From: Parapedobacter pyrenivorans
Lineage (GTDB): Bacteria; Bacteroidota; Bacteroidia; Sphingobacteriales; Sphingobacteriaceae
Direction: 5' to 3'
Length of the DNA stretch: 64,000 nt
NCBI RefSeq assembly: GCF_014636865.1
Contig: NZ_BMER01000001.1
Coordinates: forward strand, 2,034,718-2,098,717
The notes below the pieces were generated by a model that saw nothing but the letters and a program-made list of their open reading frames with translations, was not told the origin of the DNA and did no database searches. Both the position numbers and the translations under genes were made by a program. Shown here piece after piece: positions 47,001 through 55,137 of the stretch. Numbering within the stretch: position 1 is the stretch's first letter; each line of letters starts with the position of its first letter.

Positions 47001-47130
47001 ATCGGATGAATTCAAGGGGTATGATCCGGAAGCAACTTCCCACAGCGGCAACCAGTGGGGGCAAAATGTCTTCTTCCATCAATATCCCAATCCGAGAACA
47101 TTCACTTTGGGCACCAGTTTCCAATTTTAA
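44074..47130 (+). CDS. SusC/RagA-type TonB-linked outer-membrane protein
   Basis: The second glycan importer of the region, 1,018 residues. It has a signal peptide to about residue 24 (VSYAQTS), a regulatory-like domain (VNITGTVRSADASLNNPALQ ... GRFSMEVPAEG), the TonB box region (LDEVVVVGYGTQRKSDLTGSV), a plug (ILIRGLGTINSSSNPLFVVDG, LKDASSTAIYGARGANGVVL) and a barrel ending in FTLGTSFQF. It pairs with the SusD immediately downstream. Sequence differs clearly from the first SusC, so it probably takes a different glycan. Confidence 0.97.
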   Translation: MRQNLITYFVVVLACWFPWVSYAQTSVNITGTVRSADASLNNPALQGVSITLKGTGTGTTTDQSGRFSMEVPAEGAVLVFNYLGYQTQEVQIGDDRLIEVLLAPSDQQLDEVVVVGYGTQRKSDLTGSVGLVSGKELLQAPVTNALQGLKGRVAGVNVFLNSGSPTSSPRILIRGLGTINSSSNPLFVVDGVVMENIQFLNPNDIERMEVLKDASSTAIYGARGANGVVLITTRRGASIGGTIVGYDGFVNVGVLPRKLDVLNAAEFMEVLERGFANHSKYRTSNIPAFTRSDPRLFDAQGNPLYDTDWQEEATRTAMSHNHQFSVQTKGDNSSFGAFLNYADMQGVMLNSNLERINGKVAYDAKPKDWLSLGVNLLANYTRDNEVDEGGGYQMPRRSMLEMPPIFPVKFPDGTWSNSSMVTDSYGLEAIPNPVHVLETQDRIRKRQQLFGNAYLTFHILPGLDLRTQFGFDKHDTNIQEYSPTDLINISQPLGSARLENRQSFYWQEETYLNYNKEIGDHRINSVLGLSWQQRVYQDNWITAQGFADDFFRFNAIQSASQPGAPGSSHDKWTMNSYFLRGSYSYKNRYLLTVTGRIDGSSRFGENNKYGIFPSAGLGWVVSEEPFLRDAAGLDELKIRSSYGITGNTEIPTYQSLGTISTSTTLLNGTRVSQSFINRLPNPNLEWEKTNQFDVGFDLALFNRRLNASFDYYYKLTTDLLLDKPVPTSTGFTGVRDNIGSVSNRGVEVMLSGTPVANNTVTWQSTLNFSFNKNRIEALGENDEDIFPGPSFVSGSMTILRVGQPLSSYWGYRRLGTWGTHEAAEAAAVGAIPGEAKRSADRYVIGSGLPDWVGSFVNNIRYKNFDLTVDLQFVYGVDIMQQFMHSMEDRTGYSNGLSATLHQSWTENNQNTMIQQIRNGPYSGQNSQIDDHWVANGSYLRGNLISLGYNFGGVSLNTLNLKGLRIYASVQNAFLVKSDEFKGYDPEATSHSGNQWGQNVFFHQYPNPRTFTLGTSFQF

Positions 47131-47147
47131 ACGCTAACATCAAGATC

Positions 47148-48728
47148 ATGAAAAAAATATTCACCATTCTAGTTGCGCTCGGGACATTTGCAGCCTCCTG
47201 CTCAGATTTCCTTACCGAAGTGCCAAAAGATGAGATAGCCCCCAACCAGTTTTTCAAAAACCCAGACCACGCTTACAACGCGGTGAATGCCTTATACCGG
47301 TCGGGCGTGCCTTCCTTGTTTAGCGGAGGGGTGTATTCCGGTTCGCGGATCATGTTGGGTCCCTATACTTCGGGGCTTGTAGACAATGAATACAAAGGAC
47401 AGGAGGTGCATGTGCAACATACGCAGCAACTGACCATGAATGCAGTAAACATGTCGACTTATCTCGGGGGGATCTGGCGCGATTTGTACCTCGGCATTTC
47501 GCGGGCGAACAATGCCATCAAGTACATTCCCGAAACCCCAGGCCTCTCAGAGACAGAAGGGAATAGGTTGCTGGCCGAAGCGCGGCTTTTCCGGGCACTG
47601 AATTATTACTACCTCGTACGCTTCTTCGGAGGGGTGCCCTTGATTACCGAACCGTACGAAAGCTTGGATAACCTGTATGTCGAGCGGGCGTCGGTAGCGG
47701 AAATTTATGACCTCATCGTGAGTGATTTGAACTATGCGGCACAATCTGGCAATCTTCCCAGCACCACAATGGCCAGTAACGGGAACCGTATTACGCAGGG
47801 CATCGCAAAGTCGCTTCTTGCCGAGGCATACCTCTCCATGACTGGATACCCACTGCAAGCCGACCATTACGCCGATGCGGCCAAGGAGGCGCGCGAACTC
47901 ATTGCTAGCGGTGTATATAGCCTTACCCAACACGGGACGAACGCCCAGGGCGGAGTAGACCCAGCTAACAGTGCCTATAACAAAGCGCGGCTTGCCGATC
48001 ACCTGTCCAACGAGCACATCTATTATTTTGAACACACCGTTGGCATCGCCAATTCGGGTTATGCGCAATGGGCCTTCCCGACGAATATTTCGCCCGACCT
48101 GGAGTACGCCATTGCCAACAACGCCTATGCGCCGACGCCCGGCCTGTTGGAAGCCTACAGCTCTACCGACGATCTTCGGGGGCAAGAGAAGCAATACTTC
48201 CATTCCTCATTCACAAAGGCCGATGGTACGGTGGTCAATTTCCAGCAAGCCCCCCACCTCTGGTACGATGAGCAGGCCGCATTCGAAACGGCGACATCCG
48301 ATAAGGACTTACCCATCTACACCTACGCCAATGTGCTGCTTATCGCCGCCGAGGCCATCGCCCAATCGGAGGGTGTCACCGCAGAAGCCGTTGACTACCT
48401 GGCTCAGGTAAGAGGCCGCGCGTATTGGAAGCAAACCACCGAACAAATAAAAGCCAGTCTGACCGGCCTCAGCGTCCAGCAATTCGTTGCTGAGGTATGG
48501 AAAGAGCGTTTGCGCGAACTGGCCTTCGAATTCCACCTATGGTTTGATATCCAGCGCACCCGCCAATTCCCCGTAGCGGAAGATGGCGAGATCAATTTTG
48601 TCAACGTGGTGGGGCACCGCAACAATTTTGGCGCGGTCTATGCCGAAAAGCATTTGTTATATCCCATACCTGATGATGAGATGCAGCGTAACCCTGCGCT
48701 CGAACAAAACTTGGGATATATCGAGTAA
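47148..48728 (+). CDS. SusD/RagB family surface lipoprotein
   Basis: The glycan-binding partner of the second SusC. It has about 526 residues from the ATG at 47148 (MKKIFT) with lipobox TFAASCSDFLTEVPKD (Cys about 16). SusD landmarks are ISRANNAIKYIPETPGLSE, NRLLAEARLFRALNYYYLVR, FFGGVPLITEPYES and the C-terminal RLRELAFEFHLWFDIQRTRQFP. The reading frame extends upstream into susC, but that part is not needed. It is followed by GH92 after 15 bases. Confidence 0.96.
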   Translation: MKKIFTILVALGTFAASCSDFLTEVPKDEIAPNQFFKNPDHAYNAVNALYRSGVPSLFSGGVYSGSRIMLGPYTSGLVDNEYKGQEVHVQHTQQLTMNAVNMSTYLGGIWRDLYLGISRANNAIKYIPETPGLSETEGNRLLAEARLFRALNYYYLVRFFGGVPLITEPYESLDNLYVERASVAEIYDLIVSDLNYAAQSGNLPSTTMASNGNRITQGIAKSLLAEAYLSMTGYPLQADHYADAAKEARELIASGVYSLTQHGTNAQGGVDPANSAYNKARLADHLSNEHIYYFEHTVGIANSGYAQWAFPTNISPDLEYAIANNAYAPTPGLLEAYSSTDDLRGQEKQYFHSSFTKADGTVVNFQQAPHLWYDEQAAFETATSDKDLPIYTYANVLLIAAEAIAQSEGVTAEAVDYLAQVRGRAYWKQTTEQIKASLTGLSVQQFVAEVWKERLRELAFEFHLWFDIQRTRQFPVAEDGEINFVNVVGHRNNFGAVYAEKHLLYPIPDDEMQRNPALEQNLGYIE

Positions 48729-48743
48729 AACGGAGATCAAGAA

Positions 48744-51700
48744 ATGAAGAAAAGTACGATTATCTCATTCTTTTTAGTAACACTACTATCACTTGCCGCC
48801 TGGTCGGCAACTGCGCAAGACCGGATTATCTGGCAAATCGGCCAGCAAGACGGTTCACCCGGCGGCATGGCGCTTGCCCCCGGTGATTACCTCCGGTTTG
48901 TGGAGCACGATTTCGGCTACGAGGATCGCTTTTTCCTCGTGGGCCATTCCGCGCCGGAGACCGATTGGCCGTATGTACTTCCCGGCCCGGCCAACGGCTG
49001 GGGCGGCACGGGCCATACCGCCGGAATCCGGTCGCACGCGCTGAATGTTTATTTCAGCCTGAACGGTGTTTCGCCCGATGCAGCTTGCCGGCTGATTGTC
49101 GATGTACTGGATGTGGAACAGCAGGCAACGCCGTTGTTGAAGCTTACCGTCAACGGCCGCTCGTGGACCCGCCAGCTTGAAGGAGGCAGCGGGAGCAACG
49201 AACCTCAAGGGCCTTTTACAACTAACCATGTGCAGCGCGTAGCCATCGATCTGCCCGCAGGCAGTATACAGTCGGGGCATAACGAAGTCACATTGACCAC
49301 GCTTATTGGCGGGTGGTCGGTGTTCGACGACGTGCGGTTGGAAGGACCTTCCGCTGCTACCCTTGCCGCGCCACGCAATGCGCTCATAAAGCGGGTAGCA
49401 GTTGCCGAATACGAAGTAAGCCAACATAGCCAGCGGTACCAACCGCTGCTTGTCGATGTGGTACACGTGGAAGGCCATCCCACGCTAACGGTTGAAATTG
49501 ACGGGGAAACCGTATTCAGCCAGCGCATTGAACAGGGCGAGTATGGATTCGAAGTCCCCATGCCGCAGGTAACCGCCAAAACAACCAGCCGGTATGCCTT
49601 GTACCTGGACGGCACGACGGTGGGCGAAGGCCAGGTAGTGCGTACACCGCAACGATTAATCACGGCTGCCGATTATGTCAACACGCTGATGGGGGTTGGC
49701 CATTCGCGGTGGATGATCGCTCCTGGTCCCTGGATGCCATTCAGTATGGTCAAAGTCAGTCCCGATAACCAGAACAGCGGCTGGCAGGCCGGCTACGACC
49801 CGACCTTTGAGTCGATCGGTACCTTTAGCCATATCCACGAGTGGACGATGGCCGGGCTGGGTACTTTTCCCGTAACCGGGCCCTTGATCACCCAGATTGG
49901 CGACCAGGCGGAACCCGATTCGGGATACCGCTCGCGTATCGACAAACATACCGAGGAGGCGCCCTTGGGCTACTATAAGGTTCACCTGACGGACTACAAC
50001 ATCACCGCGGAACTGACCGCTACTACGCGGGCCAGCTTGCAGCGGTATACGTATCACGAAGCGGACACCGGCCGCGTGATGGTCGATTTTACCATTCCTG
50101 CCGAATACCACTATAAGGTGGAAGAACTGGATGTCAAGCAGGTGTCTCCCTACCGGCTCGAGGGGTATAGCAAACAAGTGTCGCCCGGCGTATGGTCCAG
50201 GGATGCGGACCAGGAATACGTGGTCCATTTCGTCATGGAATTTGACCAACCGATCATCCGGATGGGCAACTGGCTGGATGGCAACGTTGGAGCCATGGGC
50301 GAACTGCACGCAACTGCCGTGCAAGATGCAGGCGTTTATGCCGAATTCGACACGCGGAAGTCGCCAACCGTTCAGGTACGCACAGGTATCTCCTATGTGA
50401 GCGTCGCCAATGCGGCGGCCAACCTGGACGCCGAACTTGCCAAACCCTTCGGCTGGGATTTCGATGCCGTGCGTAAACACCACGGCGATGTTTGGAACGA
50501 TTTGTTGGGCCGCGTGGATATCACCAGTAACGACCGGCGGGAGAAAATGCGGTTTTATACGAACATGTACCGCAGTCTGGCCAGCCGAAATATCTTCAGT
50601 GATGTGGACGGAAGCTGGCGGGATGCCGATGAACGCGTCCAGCGACTAGGCAGCCCGGACGACGTTGCCCTGGGTTGTGACGCCTTTTGGAACACGTTCT
50701 GGAACCTCAACCAGTTCTGGAACCTGGTAACGCCGGAATGGTCCAGCCGTTGGGCGCGCTCCCAATTGGCGATGTACGATGCCGGTGGCTGGCTGGCCAA
50801 GGGGCCAGCCGGTATGGAATACATCCCCGTTATGGTGGCTGAGCATGAAATCCCGCTGATCGTGGGTGCATACCAGATGGGTATCAACGATTTTGACGCC
50901 GAGAAGGCATTCGAAGCAGCCTATAAAATGCAAACAACGCCGGCAACACGTGTCGGCAACGGATTGACGGGTAATCGCGACCTGGAAACCTACCTCAAGC
51001 ATCGGTATGTGCCGCACGATGAGGGCCGGTTTTCCAATTCACTGGAATACAGCTATGACGACTGGACGGTGTCACAGTTCGCCAAGTCGCTGCGTAAACA
51101 GGCCGAGTATCGGCAATTCCGGGAACGAGGACAGTGGTGGCGCAACGCGATCGACCCGGCAACCGGATATGCCCGCATGAAAAACGCTGCCGGCGAATGG
51201 TTCCCTGATTTTGATCCTTTTAAATCCGGTGCCAATAAGCACTATGTAGAGGGTAATGCGTGGCAGCTTACGTATTTTGTGCCTCAGGACATCCCCGGTT
51301 TGGCAACGCTCATCGGTAAGGACACATTCATCAACCGTTTGCAATGGGGATTTGAAGAAAGCTACAGATGGCGGTTTAATGGGCCGAACGACCAATACTG
51401 GGACTACCCTGTGGTGCAAGGCAACCAACAGTCCATGCATTTTGCCTTTTTGTTCAACTGGGTGGGTAGGCCGTGGCTTACGCAACACTGGAGCCGGGCC
51501 ATCACCGACCGCTATTACGGTTACGGGGTTTCTAATGCCTACCTCGGTGATGAAGATCAAGGCCAGATGAGTGCGTGGTTCGTGATGAGCGCCTTGGGGT
51601 TATTCCAGGTCGACGGTGGCGCTCGAGAGAATCCCATCTACGAGATCGGAAGCCCCATTTTTGAGCGCGTCGATATCGACCTCGGGCAGCGTTACGGAAG

Positions 51701-51902
51701 GGGCAAACGTTTCACGGTCATTGCCACAAACACATCCCGGGAAAACCGGTATGTCCAACAGGCCCGGCTCAATGGAAAGCCGTTGACAAATTGCTGGTTT
51801 CCGGCGTCCGAGCTGCTGAAAGGCGGACAGCTGGAGCTAATCATGGGCCCCGAACCCAATAAAGAATGGGGTACAACCGTTACGCCACCTGTGAGCCACT
51901 AA
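48744..51902 (+). CDS. GH92 alpha-mannosidase with N-terminal accessory domain
   Basis: GH92 enzymes are calcium-dependent, inverting exo-alpha-mannosidases. This one has 1,052 residues: a signal peptide (to about 25, SATAQDR), an extra N-terminal beta-sandwich of about 170 residues (about 28-197, resembling carbohydrate-binding domains of rhamnogalacturonan lyases), then the GH92 fold (about 305-1040). Typical GH92 stretches are FSHIHEWTMAGLGTFPVTGP, LGCDAFWNTFWNLNQFW, GNQQSMHFAFLFNWVG and GDEDQGQMSAWFVMSALG with the catalytic Asp region. It lies in the second Sus locus, ahead of a six-hairpin protein and the mannose-6-phosphate isomerase. Confidence 0.94.
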   Translation: MKKSTIISFFLVTLLSLAAWSATAQDRIIWQIGQQDGSPGGMALAPGDYLRFVEHDFGYEDRFFLVGHSAPETDWPYVLPGPANGWGGTGHTAGIRSHALNVYFSLNGVSPDAACRLIVDVLDVEQQATPLLKLTVNGRSWTRQLEGGSGSNEPQGPFTTNHVQRVAIDLPAGSIQSGHNEVTLTTLIGGWSVFDDVRLEGPSAATLAAPRNALIKRVAVAEYEVSQHSQRYQPLLVDVVHVEGHPTLTVEIDGETVFSQRIEQGEYGFEVPMPQVTAKTTSRYALYLDGTTVGEGQVVRTPQRLITAADYVNTLMGVGHSRWMIAPGPWMPFSMVKVSPDNQNSGWQAGYDPTFESIGTFSHIHEWTMAGLGTFPVTGPLITQIGDQAEPDSGYRSRIDKHTEEAPLGYYKVHLTDYNITAELTATTRASLQRYTYHEADTGRVMVDFTIPAEYHYKVEELDVKQVSPYRLEGYSKQVSPGVWSRDADQEYVVHFVMEFDQPIIRMGNWLDGNVGAMGELHATAVQDAGVYAEFDTRKSPTVQVRTGISYVSVANAAANLDAELAKPFGWDFDAVRKHHGDVWNDLLGRVDITSNDRREKMRFYTNMYRSLASRNIFSDVDGSWRDADERVQRLGSPDDVALGCDAFWNTFWNLNQFWNLVTPEWSSRWARSQLAMYDAGGWLAKGPAGMEYIPVMVAEHEIPLIVGAYQMGINDFDAEKAFEAAYKMQTTPATRVGNGLTGNRDLETYLKHRYVPHDEGRFSNSLEYSYDDWTVSQFAKSLRKQAEYRQFRERGQWWRNAIDPATGYARMKNAAGEWFPDFDPFKSGANKHYVEGNAWQLTYFVPQDIPGLATLIGKDTFINRLQWGFEESYRWRFNGPNDQYWDYPVVQGNQQSMHFAFLFNWVGRPWLTQHWSRAITDRYYGYGVSNAYLGDEDQGQMSAWFVMSALGLFQVDGGARENPIYEIGSPIFERVDIDLGQRYGRGKRFTVIATNTSRENRYVQQARLNGKPLTNCWFPASELLKGGQLELIMGPEPNKEWGTTVTPPVSH

Positions 51903-51914
51903 TAACACTGCAAG

Positions 51915-53225
51915 ATGAAGAGAATGATTAAGAACCTATTGATGACTATGATAATCGCGACGGCTTTGGCGGCTTGTGCGACACGATCGGGTTCCGACCA
52001 AACGTTAGCCGCGCGAATTAATCAAGATACCTTGATGCAGGCGGTTAAGTCGATGGCGAAAGAGACGGTCAAGTCCGGCTTTAACGCGGGAGACGGATAC
52101 GGCGAGGTTTGGATTCGTGACTACAATACCTTTATCACGCTGGCAACGGAATTGCACCCGGCCGAAACCATCAGGGAAAACCTCCGGGTCTTTTTCCGCT
52201 TGCAGGGCGCAGACGGAAACATTGTGGACGGATTTATCCCAAAAGTGCATGCCCGGGACTCGGACGGCGGGTACGCGTATAGGTACACGGAATTGGAGCC
52301 GGATTATGCCGGCCACAAAAACACGGTGGAAACCGACCAGGAAAGCTCGTTGGTACAGGCGGTTTATAAATACGTTATCAAAAGCGGAGACAAGGCCTTC
52401 TTGCAGGATACTGTCGGCGGGCAAACCGTCGCCAAGCGATTGGAAAACGCCATGGATTTTCTCATGGAGGAACGTTACAATACGCGATACGGGCTGCTCT
52501 GGGGGGCTACCACGGCCGACTGGGGTGATGTACAGCCCGAACACCCGTGGGGCGTTTACCTGACCGACAGCACGCACTATGCCATTGATATTTATGATAA
52601 TGCGATGTTCTTGATCGCGTTAGATAACCTGATGGAACTCATGCCCGGCACAAGGCCAAAATGGGAGCCTATCCGTGAGCAGATTGCGGCGTATTGTATG
52701 GAGCACCTATGGGATGGCGAATGGCAACAATTCATTCCCCATATCTACTTGGACGGGTCTCCATTTCCGGACGATTTCAATGAAAGGGACATTTACTACC
52801 ACGGTGGCACGGCCGTAGCCATTGAGGCCGGCCTGCTTTCCAAAACGCAGGTGAAGGATGCACTTGACCGCATGGTAGACAATGTGCGGGCGTCTGGCGC
52901 TGCCACGATCGGACTTACCCTATACCCTACCTATCCGGCGGGTACCTTCCAAAATAAGGGCATGTACCCCTATGGCTATCAAAATGGAGGTGATTGGGAC
53001 TGGTTTGGTGGCCGGATGATCCAGCAGCTTATCCGATTCGGTCTCGTGGCCGAAGCCTATGAGCAGGTTCAACCTATGTTGCGCCGTGCAGTAGATAACA
53101 ATGGCTTCTACGAGTGGTATACGGTAGATAACCAGCCGAAAGGCTCGGGAACCTTCCGGGGCGCTGCGGGTGTTCTTTATGATGCCATTCTGATGTTCGA
53201 GGATTTTGCTGCGGCAAGACCCTGA
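51915..53225 (+). CDS. Six-hairpin (alpha/alpha) glycosidase-like lipoprotein
   Basis: This 436-residue lipoprotein has lipobox TALAACATRS (Cys about 20). The rest is an all-helical (alpha/alpha)6-type fold with repeated aromatic-rich helices and charged clefts: GYGEVWIRDYNTFITLATEL (about 62-81), LWGATTADWGDVQPEHPWG near 195, HYAIDIYDNAMFLIALDNL near 222 and NGGDWDWFGGRMIQQLIRFG near 355. The acidic residues in WIRDYN and GDWDWFGG are good candidates for catalysis. It does not fit one named family. It follows GH92 after 12 bases, so it probably helps degrade the same glycan. Confidence 0.8.
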   Translation: MKRMIKNLLMTMIIATALAACATRSGSDQTLAARINQDTLMQAVKSMAKETVKSGFNAGDGYGEVWIRDYNTFITLATELHPAETIRENLRVFFRLQGADGNIVDGFIPKVHARDSDGGYAYRYTELEPDYAGHKNTVETDQESSLVQAVYKYVIKSGDKAFLQDTVGGQTVAKRLENAMDFLMEERYNTRYGLLWGATTADWGDVQPEHPWGVYLTDSTHYAIDIYDNAMFLIALDNLMELMPGTRPKWEPIREQIAAYCMEHLWDGEWQQFIPHIYLDGSPFPDDFNERDIYYHGGTAVAIEAGLLSKTQVKDALDRMVDNVRASGAATIGLTLYPTYPAGTFQNKGMYPYGYQNGGDWDWFGGRMIQQLIRFGLVAEAYEQVQPMLRRAVDNNGFYEWYTVDNQPKGSGTFRGAAGVLYDAILMFEDFAAARP

Positions 53226-53304
53226 CTTCGCATCACCGGGCACATCTTTACTCGTATATCTGATATATTTTATACATGGTTGAATCGTTTAATTTTTTTA
53301 GTGA

Positions 53305-55137
53305 ATGGAAATGAAGGAAATCGGTGAGGAACCGGAAACACTGGCATCAAAGCATGCCGCCACATTGCGGAACACCAAACAGGACATCTTGCCGGCAGAA
53401 GTACGTGCCGGTGATGTTGGTGGTTACCGGATCTATCCTGCGCACCCACTGGGAGACGGAAAGATTCATGCCGGCTATGATACGCTGGCGCAATGGGTGG
53501 TGGAACAGAAAACGGTAATCATCGATGGTTATGTCGGGAATTTCTGGAACGACCTATCGGCTGGGCTAACGACCGAACTGGAAAGGTTGGGCGCCCAAGT
53601 CAACTGGTTCACGATGCATGATTTCCTAAAACCAGAGGCGGAAATAGATCGGCTCGTGAACCCTTTTCTAGGGAATGAGGATTCGGTATGGGGTACAAAA
53701 ACCTCACTGACCCTTGCGGATTTTTACCAATTGGAAGCTATAGCTGGCATTGAGCCCGATTCGACGTATACCGTCAATGTCCTGATAGGCCCGGGGGCTG
53801 CTTTATGTGGATGGGAGGCATCAACCGTCTATGTGGACCTACCCAAAAATGAATTGCAACACCGCATGAATGCTGGCTCGATCACGAACCTGGGCAAGGC
53901 GACACCTGAAAAGGCGACAGCGATGTATAAGCGGTTTTATTTTGTGGATTGGGTGGTCTGCAATCAGCATAAAGAATCCTTGCTGCACCGGGCGGATGTC
54001 GTCGTGGATGGCCAGGGAGTCGATTGGATCACGTGGGCTTACGGGTCGGATATCCGGAGTGGATTGACGGCGCTTTCTCAATCGGTGTTCAGGCCCCGTC
54101 CGTGGTTTACACCAGGGTCATGGGGTGGGCAATGGATAAAAGATCATTTCCAGCAGGTTAATCAGGAGGAGCCCAACTATGCGTGGTCGTTCGAACTGAT
54201 TGCGCCCGAAAACGGACTGGTTTTCGAGAGCGATGGCATCCAGCTGGAAGTCTCGTTCGATTGCCTGATGTCCATTGCCGGAGCGAAGGTTTTAGGAAAA
54301 CACCATAAGCGGTTCGGCAATGAATTTCCGATACGGTTCGATTTCCTCGATACATTCGAAGGCGGTAACTTATCGATTCAATGCCATCCTTCGCTGCCTT
54401 ACATCCGCGAAAACTTCGGCGAGACGATTACGCAGGACGAGACGTATTACATGTTAGATTGTGCTCCTAATGCGAAGGTATACCTCGGATTTCAGGACGA
54501 TATTGACCCAGTGGCGTTCAGGCAGGAACTGGAAAACAGCCTGGAAAATAACAACGAAGTGGCTATCGACAATTATGTGCAGTCATTTCCGGCAACAAAG
54601 CACGACCTGTTCCTGATTCCTAACGGTACCGTGCACAGCTCAGGGAAAGGCAACCTTGTTCTTGAAATCAGCGCCACACCCTATATCTTTACCTTTAAGA
54701 TGTACGATTGGCTCAGCAAGGACCTCAATGGCGAGTCGCGTCCCATCAATATCGAACATGCCTTTAACAATCTCCGGTTCGACCGAAAAGGGCAACGGGT
54801 GCCGCAGGAACTTATTTCCAAACCTTACGTATTCGAAGAAGGAGCCGATTGGAAAACCGTACATCTGCCCACACATGATGTACATTTCTATGATGTGCAC
54901 CGGATTGAATTCGAAGGCGAGGTAACGGTTCAGACACAACAGGCGTTTCATGTCATGATGTTGGTGGAAGGCACGGAAGTTTCGGTACGGATTGGCAACG
55001 AGGAAAAGTCATTTCGCTACGCGGAGACGTTCGTCATTCCGGCAGCCGTATCGGAGTACACGTTGGCCAATATGGGCGGGGGTACCGCCAAAGTGGTGAA
55101 AGCATTTGTCAAAGACGATTATGGAACTGCAACGTAA
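53305..55137 (+). CDS. Class I mannose-6-phosphate isomerase with extra N-terminal domain
   Basis: The enzyme interconverts mannose-6-phosphate and fructose-6-phosphate. The C-terminal half (about 300-610) is a type I isomerase: zinc ligands in QCHP (about 359-362), the DETYYML glutamate (about 380) and IPNGTVHSSGKGNLVLEIS (about 440). The first 290 residues are not part of the isomerase. They look like a nucleotide-kinase-type fold (VIIDGYVGNFWNDL, VYVDLPKNELQHRMNAGS, KRFYFVDWV) that lacks a Walker A GxxxxGK[ST]. It follows the mannosidase genes, so mannose catabolism is the likely job. Confidence 0.85.
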   Translation: MEMKEIGEEPETLASKHAATLRNTKQDILPAEVRAGDVGGYRIYPAHPLGDGKIHAGYDTLAQWVVEQKTVIIDGYVGNFWNDLSAGLTTELERLGAQVNWFTMHDFLKPEAEIDRLVNPFLGNEDSVWGTKTSLTLADFYQLEAIAGIEPDSTYTVNVLIGPGAALCGWEASTVYVDLPKNELQHRMNAGSITNLGKATPEKATAMYKRFYFVDWVVCNQHKESLLHRADVVVDGQGVDWITWAYGSDIRSGLTALSQSVFRPRPWFTPGSWGGQWIKDHFQQVNQEEPNYAWSFELIAPENGLVFESDGIQLEVSFDCLMSIAGAKVLGKHHKRFGNEFPIRFDFLDTFEGGNLSIQCHPSLPYIRENFGETITQDETYYMLDCAPNAKVYLGFQDDIDPVAFRQELENSLENNNEVAIDNYVQSFPATKHDLFLIPNGTVHSSGKGNLVLEISATPYIFTFKMYDWLSKDLNGESRPINIEHAFNNLRFDRKGQRVPQELISKPYVFEEGADWKTVHLPTHDVHFYDVHRIEFEGEVTVQTQQAFHVMMLVEGTEVSVRIGNEEKSFRYAETFVIPAAVSEYTLANMGGGTAKVVKAFVKDDYGTAT

